Shown: positions 46,211-54,471 of the stretch, one piece after another | Layout of the letters: each line of letters starts with the position of its first letter | Position numbering within the stretch: the first letter of the stretch is position 1 | NCBI RefSeq assembly: GCF_024206475.1 | Contig: NZ_JAMBPR010000021.1 | Location: 62,001 to 126,000 of the forward strand | DNA: 64,000 nucleotides | DNA from: Paraburkholderia sp. CNPSo 3274 | GTDB taxonomy: Bacteria > Pseudomonadota > Gammaproteobacteria > Burkholderiales > Burkholderiaceae | Direction of reading: 5' to 3' | Notes under the pieces: model-generated | Database searches by the model: none | Seen by the model: the letters and a program-made list of their open reading frames with translations, nothing else | What the model was told of the DNA's origin: nothing | Position numbers and translations under genes: made by a program

Positions 46211-46981
46211 ATGCCCGCGCACGACCCGGCTGGTACGGTCAAGAAAGAAGAAGGCGTCGCTGTCATCGACCGCGCGTGTGCCATTCTGTTCGCGTTTCGA
46301 CCCGGAGACAGCGCGCTCACGCTCGCCGAACTCGCGTCGCGCACGGGCCTCTATAAAAGCACGTTGCTGCGGCTAGCCGGCGCGCTGATTCAGCATCGCC
46401 TGCTGCTGCGCCTCGACGACGGACGCTACCAGCTCGGCCCGGCCACGTTCGCCCTGGGCGCGCTCTATCAGCGCAGCCTCAACATGGGCGACATTCTGCT
46501 GCCGCTCATGCGTGATCTGGCCGCTGCGAGCGGGGAAAGCGTTTCGTTTTACGTGCGCGACAACGCCGTGCGCGTGTGCCTGCATCGCGTCGATTCACAT
46601 CATGTGGTGCGCCACCATGTGCGCGAGGGCGACGTGCTGCCGCTCGATAGTGGATCTGGCGGCCGCGCGCTGCTTGCCTTCGGCGGCGAGCCGGGCGAGC
46701 CGTTCGAGAGCATTCGCCGCGACTTCTACTGCATCTCGATCGGTGAGCGCGACCGCGAGACCGCCGGCGTTTCCATGCCAGTGTTCGGCGTTCACGATAT
46801 CTTGCGTGGCGTGCTCACGCTCGCCGGGCCGAGTTCGCGCATCGACGGCGCGTTCGTCGAGCGCCATCTCGACGCGCTGTTCGATTGTGCGGTACGCGCT
46901 ACCGACGCGCTCGGCGGCGACTCGCGCGCGCTGCGCGCCGCCCAACGCGCACAGGCTGCGCGCACACGCCAGGACGCCTGA
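46211..46981 (+). CDS. IclR family transcriptional regulator
   Basis: IclR-type regulator of 256 residues. The winged HTH (AVIDRACAILFAFRPGDSAL, then LAELASRTGLYKSTLLRLAG) is followed by the effector domain (ASGESVSFYVRDNAVRVCLH, GSGGRALLAF). It is convergent with the lyase/CoA-transferase/MFS operon on the minus strand. A three-half-site motif at 50598-50622 near that operon's promoter may be its target. Confidence 0.88.
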   Translation: MPAHDPAGTVKKEEGVAVIDRACAILFAFRPGDSALTLAELASRTGLYKSTLLRLAGALIQHRLLLRLDDGRYQLGPATFALGALYQRSLNMGDILLPLMRDLAAASGESVSFYVRDNAVRVCLHRVDSHHVVRHHVREGDVLPLDSGSGGRALLAFGGEPGEPFESIRRDFYCISIGERDRETAGVSMPVFGVHDILRGVLTLAGPSSRIDGAFVERHLDALFDCAVRATDALGGDSRALRAAQRAQAARTRQDA

Positions 46982-47055
46982 ATCCACGCGAGGCTAGCGG
47001 AAACACTGCGGCCGAAAATCGCCGTTTGCACGCGGCCGCCTTCCCGGCGAGTTGA

Positions 47056-47898
47056 TCAGGACTGCTCCAGATGGCGCTCCGGCGCACCAGTATAGGCATA
47101 CGGAATCTGGCGCGGCATGGGTCCCTTGTTACGCTCGCCGCGCCCGCGCTGCTCCCACGCATGCGCAAGGATGCCCACCGCGCGCGAGAGGCAGAACACG
47201 CCGCGCGCCAGTTCGGGCGCAAAGCCCAGTTCGGCGTAGATAACGGCCGTTACGCCGTCGATGTTCATCGGCACGGGACGGTCCTTGCGCCTTTTCAGCA
47301 AGGCTTCGATGCCGCGCGCAATCGCGGCATAGCGGCCCTTGATCGTGCCGGACGCCACACGTGCATCGACGAGCGCGAGCAGCCGTCCGGCGCGCGGATC
47401 GACCGGATGAAAGCGATGGCCGAAGCCCGGCAGATACTTGCCATGAGCGGCGATGAACTCGTCTACGCCTGCTTCGACCGCCGCGTCGAACGGGCTGCCC
47501 GCCACGATGCGTGCGGCAATGTCGGCATAGAGTTCGACCGCCTGCTGGCCAGCGCCGCCGTGCACGTCATCGAGTGCGTTGAGCGCCGAGGCCATTGCAC
47601 CGTTGATCGGCAAGCCGCAGCTCGTGGCCATGCGCGAAATCGCGATCGAAGGCGCGTGTGGCCCGTGATCGACCGAGGCCACGAGCGCCGCTTCGAGCAG
47701 CGTGGCCTCTTCGTCGCCGGGCAGCTCGCCGCGCAGCATCAGCCAGATCATCTGCGGGAAACTCACATTGCCGATCAGCTCCTGGATTGGATAGCCGCGC
47801 ACCTTGATGGAGCCCGGATGGATGTCGGTGATCGAGGTGCTCCAGTAGTCGGCGCAAAGGGCGGCGAGATCGGGCGTGGTTGGGTTCGTCGTCGGCAT
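47056..47898 (-). CDS. Citryl-CoA lyase-like protein (citrate synthase fold)
   Basis: Protein of 280 residues resembling the citrate-synthase-type lyase domain rather than full citrate synthase. Landmarks are GYPIQELIGNVSFPQMIWLM, PINGAMASALNALDDVHGGA and the catalytic-site phrase GFGHRFHPVDPRA. Such short proteins cleave citryl-CoA, or a substituted analogue, to acetyl-CoA and a 2-oxo acid. It is last of a three-gene operon with a CoA-transferase and an MFS carrier, which fits an acid degradation route. The true substrate is not known. Confidence 0.75.
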   Translation of the reverse strand: MPTTNPTTPDLAALCADYWSTSITDIHPGSIKVRGYPIQELIGNVSFPQMIWLMLRGELPGDEEATLLEAALVASVDHGPHAPSIAISRMATSCGLPINGAMASALNALDDVHGGAGQQAVELYADIAARIVAGSPFDAAVEAGVDEFIAAHGKYLPGFGHRFHPVDPRAGRLLALVDARVASGTIKGRYAAIARGIEALLKRRKDRPVPMNIDGVTAVIYAELGFAPELARGVFCLSRAVGILAHAWEQRGRGERNKGPMPRQIPYAYTGAPERHLEQS

Positions 47899-47900
47899 GG

Positions 47901-49097
47901 TCAGATCACTCCGTCATGGTGGAGGGCGTCGATTTGGGCGGCTTCGTAACCGAGTCGTGCGAGCGTTTCGCGCGTGTGGGCGCCGAGCGTCGGGGCGGGT
48001 GTTGCGGGCGCGGCGTCTGCATCGGCGAGCCGCAGGCCCGCGCGCGTCACGCGTTGCGCGGCTTCGCCCTGTGCCGGTGCGAACTCGCGTATGAAGCGCC
48101 GTTCGGCCAGGTGCGGATGCGCGAGGATTTCGGGCACCGAGAGCACGCGGCCCACGGGCACGCCGCGCTCGAGCAGGCGCGTTTCCCAGTTGGCCGCGCT
48201 GTCCGCGGCGAGCGCGGTTTCGATCTCGGCCTTGAGCGCTTCGCGATACTGTTTGCGCGAATGGCGCGCGCAAAAGCGCTCGTCGCGCGGCAGGTCGGGG
48301 CGGCCGATCACCTCGCACAGGCTTTCGAACTGGCGCGTTTCGTTTGCCGCGATATTGAGCAGGCCCGCGCCGGTGCGGAACGTGCCCGAAGGCGCGGCCG
48401 TGAAATTCTCGTTGCCCATCGGCGCAGGCTCGACCCCGGCGTTCAGATAGTTGGACACGACCCAGCCCATGGTCGCGAGCGTGGCTTCGAGCATCGAAAC
48501 GTCGAGGCGCCGCCCGCGTCCGCTCGCTCGCGCGTTGACGAGCGCCGCGCAAATGCCGAACGCAGCCGTGAGGCCGCCCACCGTATCGGAGACGGGATAG
48601 CCCACGCGCAGCGGCGCGCTGCCCGCGTCCCCCGTCACGCTCATCACGCCGGACATGCCCTGAATGATCTGGTCGTACGCCGGGCGGCGCGAAAGCTCGC
48701 CTTCGTCGCCGAAACCGGAAATCGCACAGTAGACCAGCGCCGGATTGACTTCGGATAACTGATCGTAGCCGAGTTCGAGGCGGTCCATCACGCCGGGCCG
48801 GAAGTTTTCGACGAGCACGTCGGCGCGGCGTACCAGATCGAGCAAAATGGCCTTGCCGCGCGGGTCTTTCAGATTCAGCGTGATCGAGCGCTTGCCTGCA
48901 TTCACGGCCACGAACGACGCACCCATATTGCGCGCCGCGGCATCCTTGTCGGCTCCCAGACGCCGCGCGAGGTCGCCGCCTTCTGGATGCTCGACCTTGG
49001 TGACTTCGGCGCCGAAGAGCGCGAGTTGATAGGCGCAGAACGGACCCGCGAGCACATTCGACAGATCCAGGACGCGCACGCCGGCTAACGGGAGCAT
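47901..49097 (-). CDS. CaiB/BaiF (class III) CoA-transferase
   Basis: Family III CoA-transferase of 398 residues. The N-terminal LPLAGVRVLDLSNVLAGPFC, ENFRPGVMDRLELGYDQLSE and YCAISGFGDEGELSRRPAYD are typical. The Asp in PAYDQ near residue 170 corresponds to the acyl-anhydride-forming catalytic Asp. It would move CoA from a donor such as succinyl-CoA onto an organic acid. It is separated by two bases from the lyase gene and 24 bases from the MFS gene, so the three are one operon. Confidence 0.88.
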   Translation of the reverse strand: MLPLAGVRVLDLSNVLAGPFCAYQLALFGAEVTKVEHPEGGDLARRLGADKDAAARNMGASFVAVNAGKRSITLNLKDPRGKAILLDLVRRADVLVENFRPGVMDRLELGYDQLSEVNPALVYCAISGFGDEGELSRRPAYDQIIQGMSGVMSVTGDAGSAPLRVGYPVSDTVGGLTAAFGICAALVNARASGRGRRLDVSMLEATLATMGWVVSNYLNAGVEPAPMGNENFTAAPSGTFRTGAGLLNIAANETRQFESLCEVIGRPDLPRDERFCARHSRKQYREALKAEIETALAADSAANWETRLLERGVPVGRVLSVPEILAHPHLAERRFIREFAPAQGEAAQRVTRAGLRLADADAAPATPAPTLGAHTRETLARLGYEAAQIDALHHDGVI

Positions 49098-49121
49098 GAT
49101 TGCAGCCTCGTATTGAAAAAA

Positions 49122-50561
49122 TTAGTGGGAGATGTCGTCGAGCGCGCGATTTTTCGTGCGCGGCCCAAAGATGCCGATGGCCGCCATCACCACGATCATC
49201 GCGCCGGTGATGAGCGCGAAAACGCCTGGCACACCGAAGTGGCGCAGTGCGAACGCGATCATGAACCCCGAGAACATCGCGGAGAGACGCGACATCGAAT
49301 AAACGAAGCCGACGGCCGTGGCGCGCATGCGAGTGGGGAACAGCTCGACCTGGTACGCGTGATAGCCGACCGAGAGCAGCGTGCCGCCCAGTGTGATGAG
49401 CACACCGAGGAACATGAGCATGCCGGCCGACGTCTGCATGGCGAACAGCGTGCCGCAGACGGCGATGGCGAGCGCCGAGAGCACGACGAGCGTCTTGCGC
49501 TCGATGCGGTCGGCAATCGCCATGCCGATCAGCGGGCCGAACGGATTCGACGCGGCGATCACGAACGAGTAGAGCAAGCTGTGCGTGACCGTGACGCCCT
49601 TGGAAACGAGCAGCGTCGGCACCCACGAGGCGAAGCCATAGAAGCCAATGGCCTGAAACAAATTGAACACGAGCAGCGTGATCGTTCGGCGGCGGTACGG
49701 CGGCTGCCAGATCTCGGCGAAGCGCGCCTTGGCGAGCATTTGCACGCTGGCCGATTCGGCGACAGGCGCGGGCAACAAGCGCCCATGCTGCGCTTCGATC
49801 TTTGCTTCGAGCCTCGCGAGAATGCGCGCGGCTTCCTCGGTGCGGCCGCGCTGGGCGAGCCAGCGCGCGCTCTCGGGCACGCGGCGGCGGATCGCCCAGG
49901 CAATGAGCGCGCCGAACGCGCCGAACATCACGACCCAGCGCCAGCCGTCGAAGCCGAGCGGCGCGCGCGGCACGAACCACCATGCGAGCAACGCGACGGT
50001 CGGCACGGCTGTGTACTGCACCAGATGCACGAACGCAAACGCGCGGCCACGCATGTGCTTGGGCACGAGTTCGCTCACGTAGGTGTCGATGGTGACGAGC
50101 TCGACCCCCACGCCAATGCCAGCGATCAGGCGCCACAGGTTGATGCCGGGCGCACTCGTCTGCAGCGCCATGATGCAGGTCGCAACCGAATACCAAAGCA
50201 GTGATGCGGTGAACAGGGTGCGGCGGCCATAGCGGTCGGCAAGACCGGTCAGGCAGAACGTGCCGATGAAGAGCCCCGCGAACGACGCCGCCACGAATGC
50301 GCCGAGCCCCGAGAAGCCGAAGAACGAAGCCGTGGTGGTCGAGTAGAGGCCGCTCTTCACGAGGCCCGGCCCGACATAGGCCGTGAAGAACAGATCGTAG
50401 AACTCGAACCAGCCGCCCAGCGAAAGGAGGAGCACGAGCGTCCAGATGGCGCGTGTGGCCGGCAGGCGGTCAATGCGCGCGTTGATCTCGGCCGCACTGG
50501 GGGGCGCGGCGGCATCGTCCCGGAGCGGCGCACGCGTCGCTCCGATTGGCAAGCTGGACAT
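49122..50561 (-). CDS. MFS transporter (sugar-porter/NiaP-like)
   Basis: Twelve-helix major facilitator of 479 residues with a polar N-terminus. It has the loop motif TGLADRYGRRTLF, the sugar-porter mark PESARWLAQRGRTEEAARIL in the central loop and DRIERKTLV in the second half. Relatives carry organic or aromatic acids and nicotinate. As first gene of the operon it is the likely importer of the acid processed by the CoA-transferase and lyase. Confidence 0.87.
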   Translation of the reverse strand: MSSLPIGATRAPLRDDAAAPPSAAEINARIDRLPATRAIWTLVLLLSLGGWFEFYDLFFTAYVGPGLVKSGLYSTTTASFFGFSGLGAFVAASFAGLFIGTFCLTGLADRYGRRTLFTASLLWYSVATCIMALQTSAPGINLWRLIAGIGVGVELVTIDTYVSELVPKHMRGRAFAFVHLVQYTAVPTVALLAWWFVPRAPLGFDGWRWVVMFGAFGALIAWAIRRRVPESARWLAQRGRTEEAARILARLEAKIEAQHGRLLPAPVAESASVQMLAKARFAEIWQPPYRRRTITLLVFNLFQAIGFYGFASWVPTLLVSKGVTVTHSLLYSFVIAASNPFGPLIGMAIADRIERKTLVVLSALAIAVCGTLFAMQTSAGMLMFLGVLITLGGTLLSVGYHAYQVELFPTRMRATAVGFVYSMSRLSAMFSGFMIAFALRHFGVPGVFALITGAMIVVMAAIGIFGPRTKNRALDDISH

Positions 50562-50597
50562 CGGACTCTCCTGAAAGCTTCGTTTGTGCGTCTGGGC

Positions 50598-50622
50598 GTT
50601 CTGGTGGGCAGAACATCGTTCT
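50598..50622. promoter_or_regulatory. Triple GTTCT/AGAAC half-sites, candidate IclR site
   Basis: GTTCT (50598-50602), AGAAC (50610-50614) and GTTCT (50618-50622) form two interleaved inverted repeats 37-61 bases upstream of the MFS start. IclR-family proteins often bind such spaced pentamers as tetramers. Cognate regulator by inference: the IclR gene at 46211. Confidence 0.45.
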
Positions 50623-50746
50623 ATAAATATGGCTCGATGATACTGCGTGGCGTTGAGCTAACCGACCAGGGCTTTTACTGAGTGGGACGCGATGAGACCG
50701 CGCAGGGAGAGGGCGGTGCACATGCGTCACATGGGGCCGTATCCTG

Positions 50747-51072
50747 GTGAGCGCCAACAGCGCGCTGGGCGGTCGCGCGCGTCCGGAGAGCGGGGGTAGA
50801 CGCAGGCGCAATCGACTGTTCTGTCGCCGCTCACCGACCTCGACAACGGCGAGGGAACCGCCCCCACGAGCGCGGCGCAGCACGCCGTCGATCAGCAGGC
50901 GATCAACGCGCTCAATGCCATGGGCGCTTATCTGCGCACGTTGTGCCGGTTCGAGGTCAATGCGGGCACTTCGACCGAAGTCGTGCTCGACAACGGCCAG
51001 AACGCCACGCGGCCGACGGGTGGGAATACTTGCCCGGCGATGTCACCCGAGTATTTTTCTTATTTAACATAA
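50747..51072 (+). pseudogene. DUF2092 protein remnant
   Basis: From about 50800 an open frame without a start codon reads DNGEGTAPTSAAQHAVDQQA, then ALNAMGAYLRTLCRFEVNAG and STEVVLDNGQN, the N-terminal part of DUF2092 exported proteins. It breaks after about 70 residues, ending at TAA 51070-51072. What looks like a signal-peptide piece (ILVSANSALGGRA) lies upstream in another frame near 50742-50780. DUF2092 proteins are normally several times longer, so this is a truncated, frameshifted remnant. The last bases become AT-rich (TATTTTTCTTATTTAACATA). Confidence 0.6.
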
Positions 51073-51121
51073 GATAAATTATCGATGTTTTTAATGTTCT
51101 CAAACATCGGAATCCACCGCA

Positions 51122-52159
51122 TCACATCTCGACAATGACCTTCAACGCCTGCGTGCTGGCCGCCTGCGAAAACGTCTCATACGCCTTGGGCATGTCGTCG
51201 AACCCAAACCGATGCGTGATCAGCCGGTTTGGATCGATCCGTCCGGCGCGCACGGTCTTGAGCAACATGGGTGTGCTCACGGTGTCGACGAGACGCGTCG
51301 TGATCGCCACGTTGCGGTCCCAAAGCTTGTCGAGAAAAAGCGACGCCGGCACGCCATGCACACCGATGTTCGCAATCACGCCGCCCGGCGCCACGATCTG
51401 CTGGCACAGCTCGAACGTCGCAGGCACGCCAACGGCCTCCATGGCGCAATCCACGCCCACGCCATCCGTGAGCTTCATCACCGCATCCACGGCGTCGCCC
51501 GCGCGCGGATCGATGCACGCCGTCGCGCCGAATCGCTTTGCGCATTCCAGACGGTTGGGGTCCATATCGATCATGATGATCTGCGCGGGCGTATAGAACT
51601 GAGCGGTCAGGAGCGCGGCCAGCCCGATCGGCCCCGAGCCGACAATGGCAACCGTGCTGCCGGGTTCAACCCGGCCGTTGAGCACGCCGCATTCGAAGCC
51701 CGTCGGCAAGATGTCCGAGAGCATCACGAGCGCGGCCTCGTCGAGGCCGTCGGGAATCCGGTACAGGCTCGTTTGCGCGTGCGGAATGCGCACATACTCG
51801 GCTTGGGTCCCGTCGATGCGATTGCCGAGAATCCAGCCGCCCGTCTTGCAGTGCGAGTACATGGCGCGACGGCAGTATTCGCACTGTCCGCAGCTCGAGA
51901 TGCACGAGACGAGCACGTGGTCGCCGGCCTTCAGCGTCGACACGCCGTTGCCGACTTCATGGACGACGCCCACACCTTCGTGACCGAGAATGCGGCCCGG
52001 CTCGCAACTCGGCACGTCACCCTTGAGAATGTGGAGATCGGTGCCGCAGATCGTCGTCTTCGAGATCTTGACGACGGCATCGCCGGGTCCCTGCAAGGCG
52101 GGCGTTGGCCGCGTTTCGAGTGCGAACTTGCCCGGACCGTTGTAGACCAGTGCTTTCAT
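51122..52159 (-). CDS. Zinc-dependent alcohol dehydrogenase
   Basis: Medium-chain dehydrogenase of 345 residues. The catalytic zinc site CGTDLHILKGDVP (Cys and Asp/His) is followed by GHEGVGVVHEVGNGV. The structural zinc site is CGQCEYCRRAMYSHC and the NAD-binding motif VGSGPIGLAA. It oxidises a primary or secondary alcohol, or reduces an aldehyde, with NAD; the substrate is not clear. GAGGAACC precedes the ATG at 52159. It stands alone between the DUF2092 remnant and a porin. Confidence 0.92.
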   Translation of the reverse strand: MKALVYNGPGKFALETRPTPALQGPGDAVVKISKTTICGTDLHILKGDVPSCEPGRILGHEGVGVVHEVGNGVSTLKAGDHVLVSCISSCGQCEYCRRAMYSHCKTGGWILGNRIDGTQAEYVRIPHAQTSLYRIPDGLDEAALVMLSDILPTGFECGVLNGRVEPGSTVAIVGSGPIGLAALLTAQFYTPAQIIMIDMDPNRLECAKRFGATACIDPRAGDAVDAVMKLTDGVGVDCAMEAVGVPATFELCQQIVAPGGVIANIGVHGVPASLFLDKLWDRNVAITTRLVDTVSTPMLLKTVRAGRIDPNRLITHRFGFDDMPKAYETFSQAASTQALKVIVEM

Positions 52160-52442
52160 GGTTCCTCCATCGACAAACGGAAATGCGCCGGCTCGCCGGG
52201 CGCCCTCCTTTCGGTCCGCTGGCGCGCGGCGAGTCTGTCTTCCCCTGCAAGGTTTGCATATTTCGATACACGGTGAGCCGCCGTGAGCGAATTCGAAAAT
52301 AGCGAGGACATCGCCCTTGCATTCATGATCGTAGTACTTACGACCGGCGCAGCGCTATCCAATGTCCGATGGCCACGAAGTGATGGCGTGGACGTTCATG
52401 CGTTGCGCATGGACTTCTTGCGCACACCCGAACGCTAGAACG

Positions 52443-53567
52443 CTAAAACAGATGCCGGATGCCGACCTGCACGCCGAATTCGCTCTGGCCGGGTCCCGGC
52501 GTCAGGAACGAGCCCGTCGTAATGCTGGCACCCGCCATCTTGAACTGCGCGGTGCCGTAGTTCTTCAATTCGGAAACCGTGCCGTAGAGCCGCGTCCCCT
52601 TCGAGAGATCGTAGTTGACGATCGCCCCATATTGCAGGGCGTCGTTGCCGAGATGCGTGCTGTCCTTGGTGTAGGCGGCGCCGGCGCCCACACTGAAGAA
52701 CGGCGTGATCCGGTAGTCGGCCGAAAGCGAGTACGTGCTGTGCCAGTCGCCTGCCGTATTGCCAACCGGCCCGACCGTCGGGTCGTATTTGCCCGCCGGG
52801 TTGCTGAGCGCATTGCCGGTGGTCGCGGAAATGACCTCGTTGGCACGGAAATAGCCGACGTAGATGCGCCCCCACCCGTAGTCGAGATTGCCGCCCGCCA
52901 TGAATTCCTGCACGCGGTTGGACGCTGTCGCGTTCGCCGCATTCAAATAGGCGAGCGCGAGATAAACCGGGCCTTGGGTGGTCTGCACGCCAGCCTGATA
53001 TACGGCATTGCCCGCGAGCGTGCCCGGTTGGCCGCCCACCGAATAGTGCAGCTCGACCTGGGTCCCCACGAACTTGGGCGAGATCCAGGCAATGTCGTTG
53101 TCGACGCGCGCCAGCCAGTTCGCAAAGTTGTTATAGCCCGAGGCGTAGGTTGCTGCGCTGAAGGCGTCCATATTGCCGCTCCAGGCGAACATCGGCGTGT
53201 TCTGCCGCCCGAAGCGCACCTCGCCGAACCCACCGCCCACACCGACCCACGCCTGGCGATCGAAGAAACGATAGCTGTTCTGCAACTTGCCTGTACCTGG
53301 ATCGAAGCCGCTCTCCAGCGCGAAGTTCACGCGGTATCCGCCGCCGATGTCCTCCGTGCCGCGCAAGCCCCACCGGCTCGTCATCAAGCCGTTATTGCCG
53401 AGCACGGCGAGCGACGTGGTCTTGCCGTCGACTTTCGTGTTCTGGTAGCCGGCGAAAACGTCCAGTACGCCGTAGAGCGTCACCGACGATTGTGCCATTG
53501 CCGACGTACTGGCAATGACAGCTGCACTGATCACCGATAAAGTAAGGAATCCTCTATTTAACGACAT
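52443..53567 (-). CDS. Gram-negative porin (Burkholderia type)
   Basis: Outer-membrane porin of 374 residues. The signal peptide ends near ASTSAMA and is followed by QSSVTLYGVLDVFAGYQNTK. Repeated amphipathic strands follow, including RWGLRGTEDIGGGYRVNFAL, AWVGVGGGFGEVRFGRQNTP, a loop region and a final QVGIRHLF with the C-terminal Phe that guides BAM insertion. This is the standard trimeric 16-strand porin pattern of Burkholderiaceae. ATG 53567 follows AGGGGAAAG. Confidence 0.92.
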   Translation of the reverse strand: MSLNRGFLTLSVISAAVIASTSAMAQSSVTLYGVLDVFAGYQNTKVDGKTTSLAVLGNNGLMTSRWGLRGTEDIGGGYRVNFALESGFDPGTGKLQNSYRFFDRQAWVGVGGGFGEVRFGRQNTPMFAWSGNMDAFSAATYASGYNNFANWLARVDNDIAWISPKFVGTQVELHYSVGGQPGTLAGNAVYQAGVQTTQGPVYLALAYLNAANATASNRVQEFMAGGNLDYGWGRIYVGYFRANEVISATTGNALSNPAGKYDPTVGPVGNTAGDWHSTYSLSADYRITPFFSVGAGAAYTKDSTHLGNDALQYGAIVNYDLSKGTRLYGTVSELKNYGTAQFKMAGASITTGSFLTPGPGQSEFGVQVGIRHLF

Positions 53568-53621
53568 CGTCACTTTCCCCTGTTGTTGACTTCTTGATAG
53601 TTCGGCGCTGGTCTGAAGGCG

Positions 53622-54164
53622 TCAGCGTGCGCGGTCGGTCGCAAGCATGCGCTTGACCACGAGTGCGAGCGGCACGGTGAAGCAAAAGTGCGACATGAAA
53701 CCGCCTATGATGACGACCGGGTCGTAGTAATTGGGATGGTTGTCGGATGCGATACTGATCGCCACATGCATGACGATCCAGGCAAGGATCGCGTAAAAGA
53801 GCGCGACGAACGTGGCCTCGTAGCCGCGGCGGCGGAAATACGGCCAGATCGCGGCGAACAGCACGCCCCACCCGGTGGCGAAGAAGAAATGGATGGCAGT
53901 CCCGAGGAAATATGCCCAGATGCCGAGCGAGTCCTGTACGCCCTTGCCGAACACGAGGCCCGTCGCGTTGCGGGGAATGCCCGCAAGCGGCATGAGATGC
54001 TGGGCGCCAACCCAGATGAGCGCCTCGTATATCCAGATGATCACCGCGCCGGCCAAGCCGCCGGCAATGCCAGCGCGCAAGATTGCGCCGAGAGTCGGCT
54101 TGCCGTCGATTGCCGTGCTCGTCCCTTGATATCCACCCTCACCCACGCTTGCATTGCCGCTCAT
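53622..54164 (-). CDS. Integral membrane protein of unknown function
   Basis: A 180-residue protein with four strong hydrophobic segments (about residues 28-53, 78-103, 115-140 and 148-170). Its polar N-terminus is Gly/Ser/Thr-rich. Conserved-looking phrases are GIAGGLAGAVIIWIYEALIW, TAIHFFFATGWGVLFAAIW and HFCFTVPLALVVKRML. No family was recognised with certainty. It lies about 55 bases upstream of the porin gene on the same strand and could be co-transcribed with it. Confidence 0.6.
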   Translation of the reverse strand: MSGNASVGEGGYQGTSTAIDGKPTLGAILRAGIAGGLAGAVIIWIYEALIWVGAQHLMPLAGIPRNATGLVFGKGVQDSLGIWAYFLGTAIHFFFATGWGVLFAAIWPYFRRRGYEATFVALFYAILAWIVMHVAISIASDNHPNYYDPVVIIGGFMSHFCFTVPLALVVKRMLATDRAR

Positions 54165-54471
54165 AGCCGTCTCCTCCAGTAATCCTGCACGAAATGTTTT
54201 TTCGCCACGATAGAAACGGGGATAACGGAAAACTACATCGGGTTAACGGCAGGCAGGAGGCGTTCCGCGGGCAAGAAAGCGCGCGCAAGGCACACTGGTG
54301 GCTCGCGATGAGCAGCGCAGCGCCAAGCTGGACAAGGCTTGGCGCAATTCATCGCCGCAAGGCGGGAGACTGGCAAACCGGCCTACAGGCCCGGCCGCCG
54401 ATAAGAGAAATCGATACGGCAGAAACGACTTCGCAACGCTACGTCTGCAAACGCACTGCACCTGCCGCCAT
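54165..54471. other. Gene-free spacer before the efflux operon end
   Basis: About 300 bases between the membrane-protein start and the 3' end of the RND gene. No gene, hairpin with a T-run or palindrome could be supported. Confidence 0.4.
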
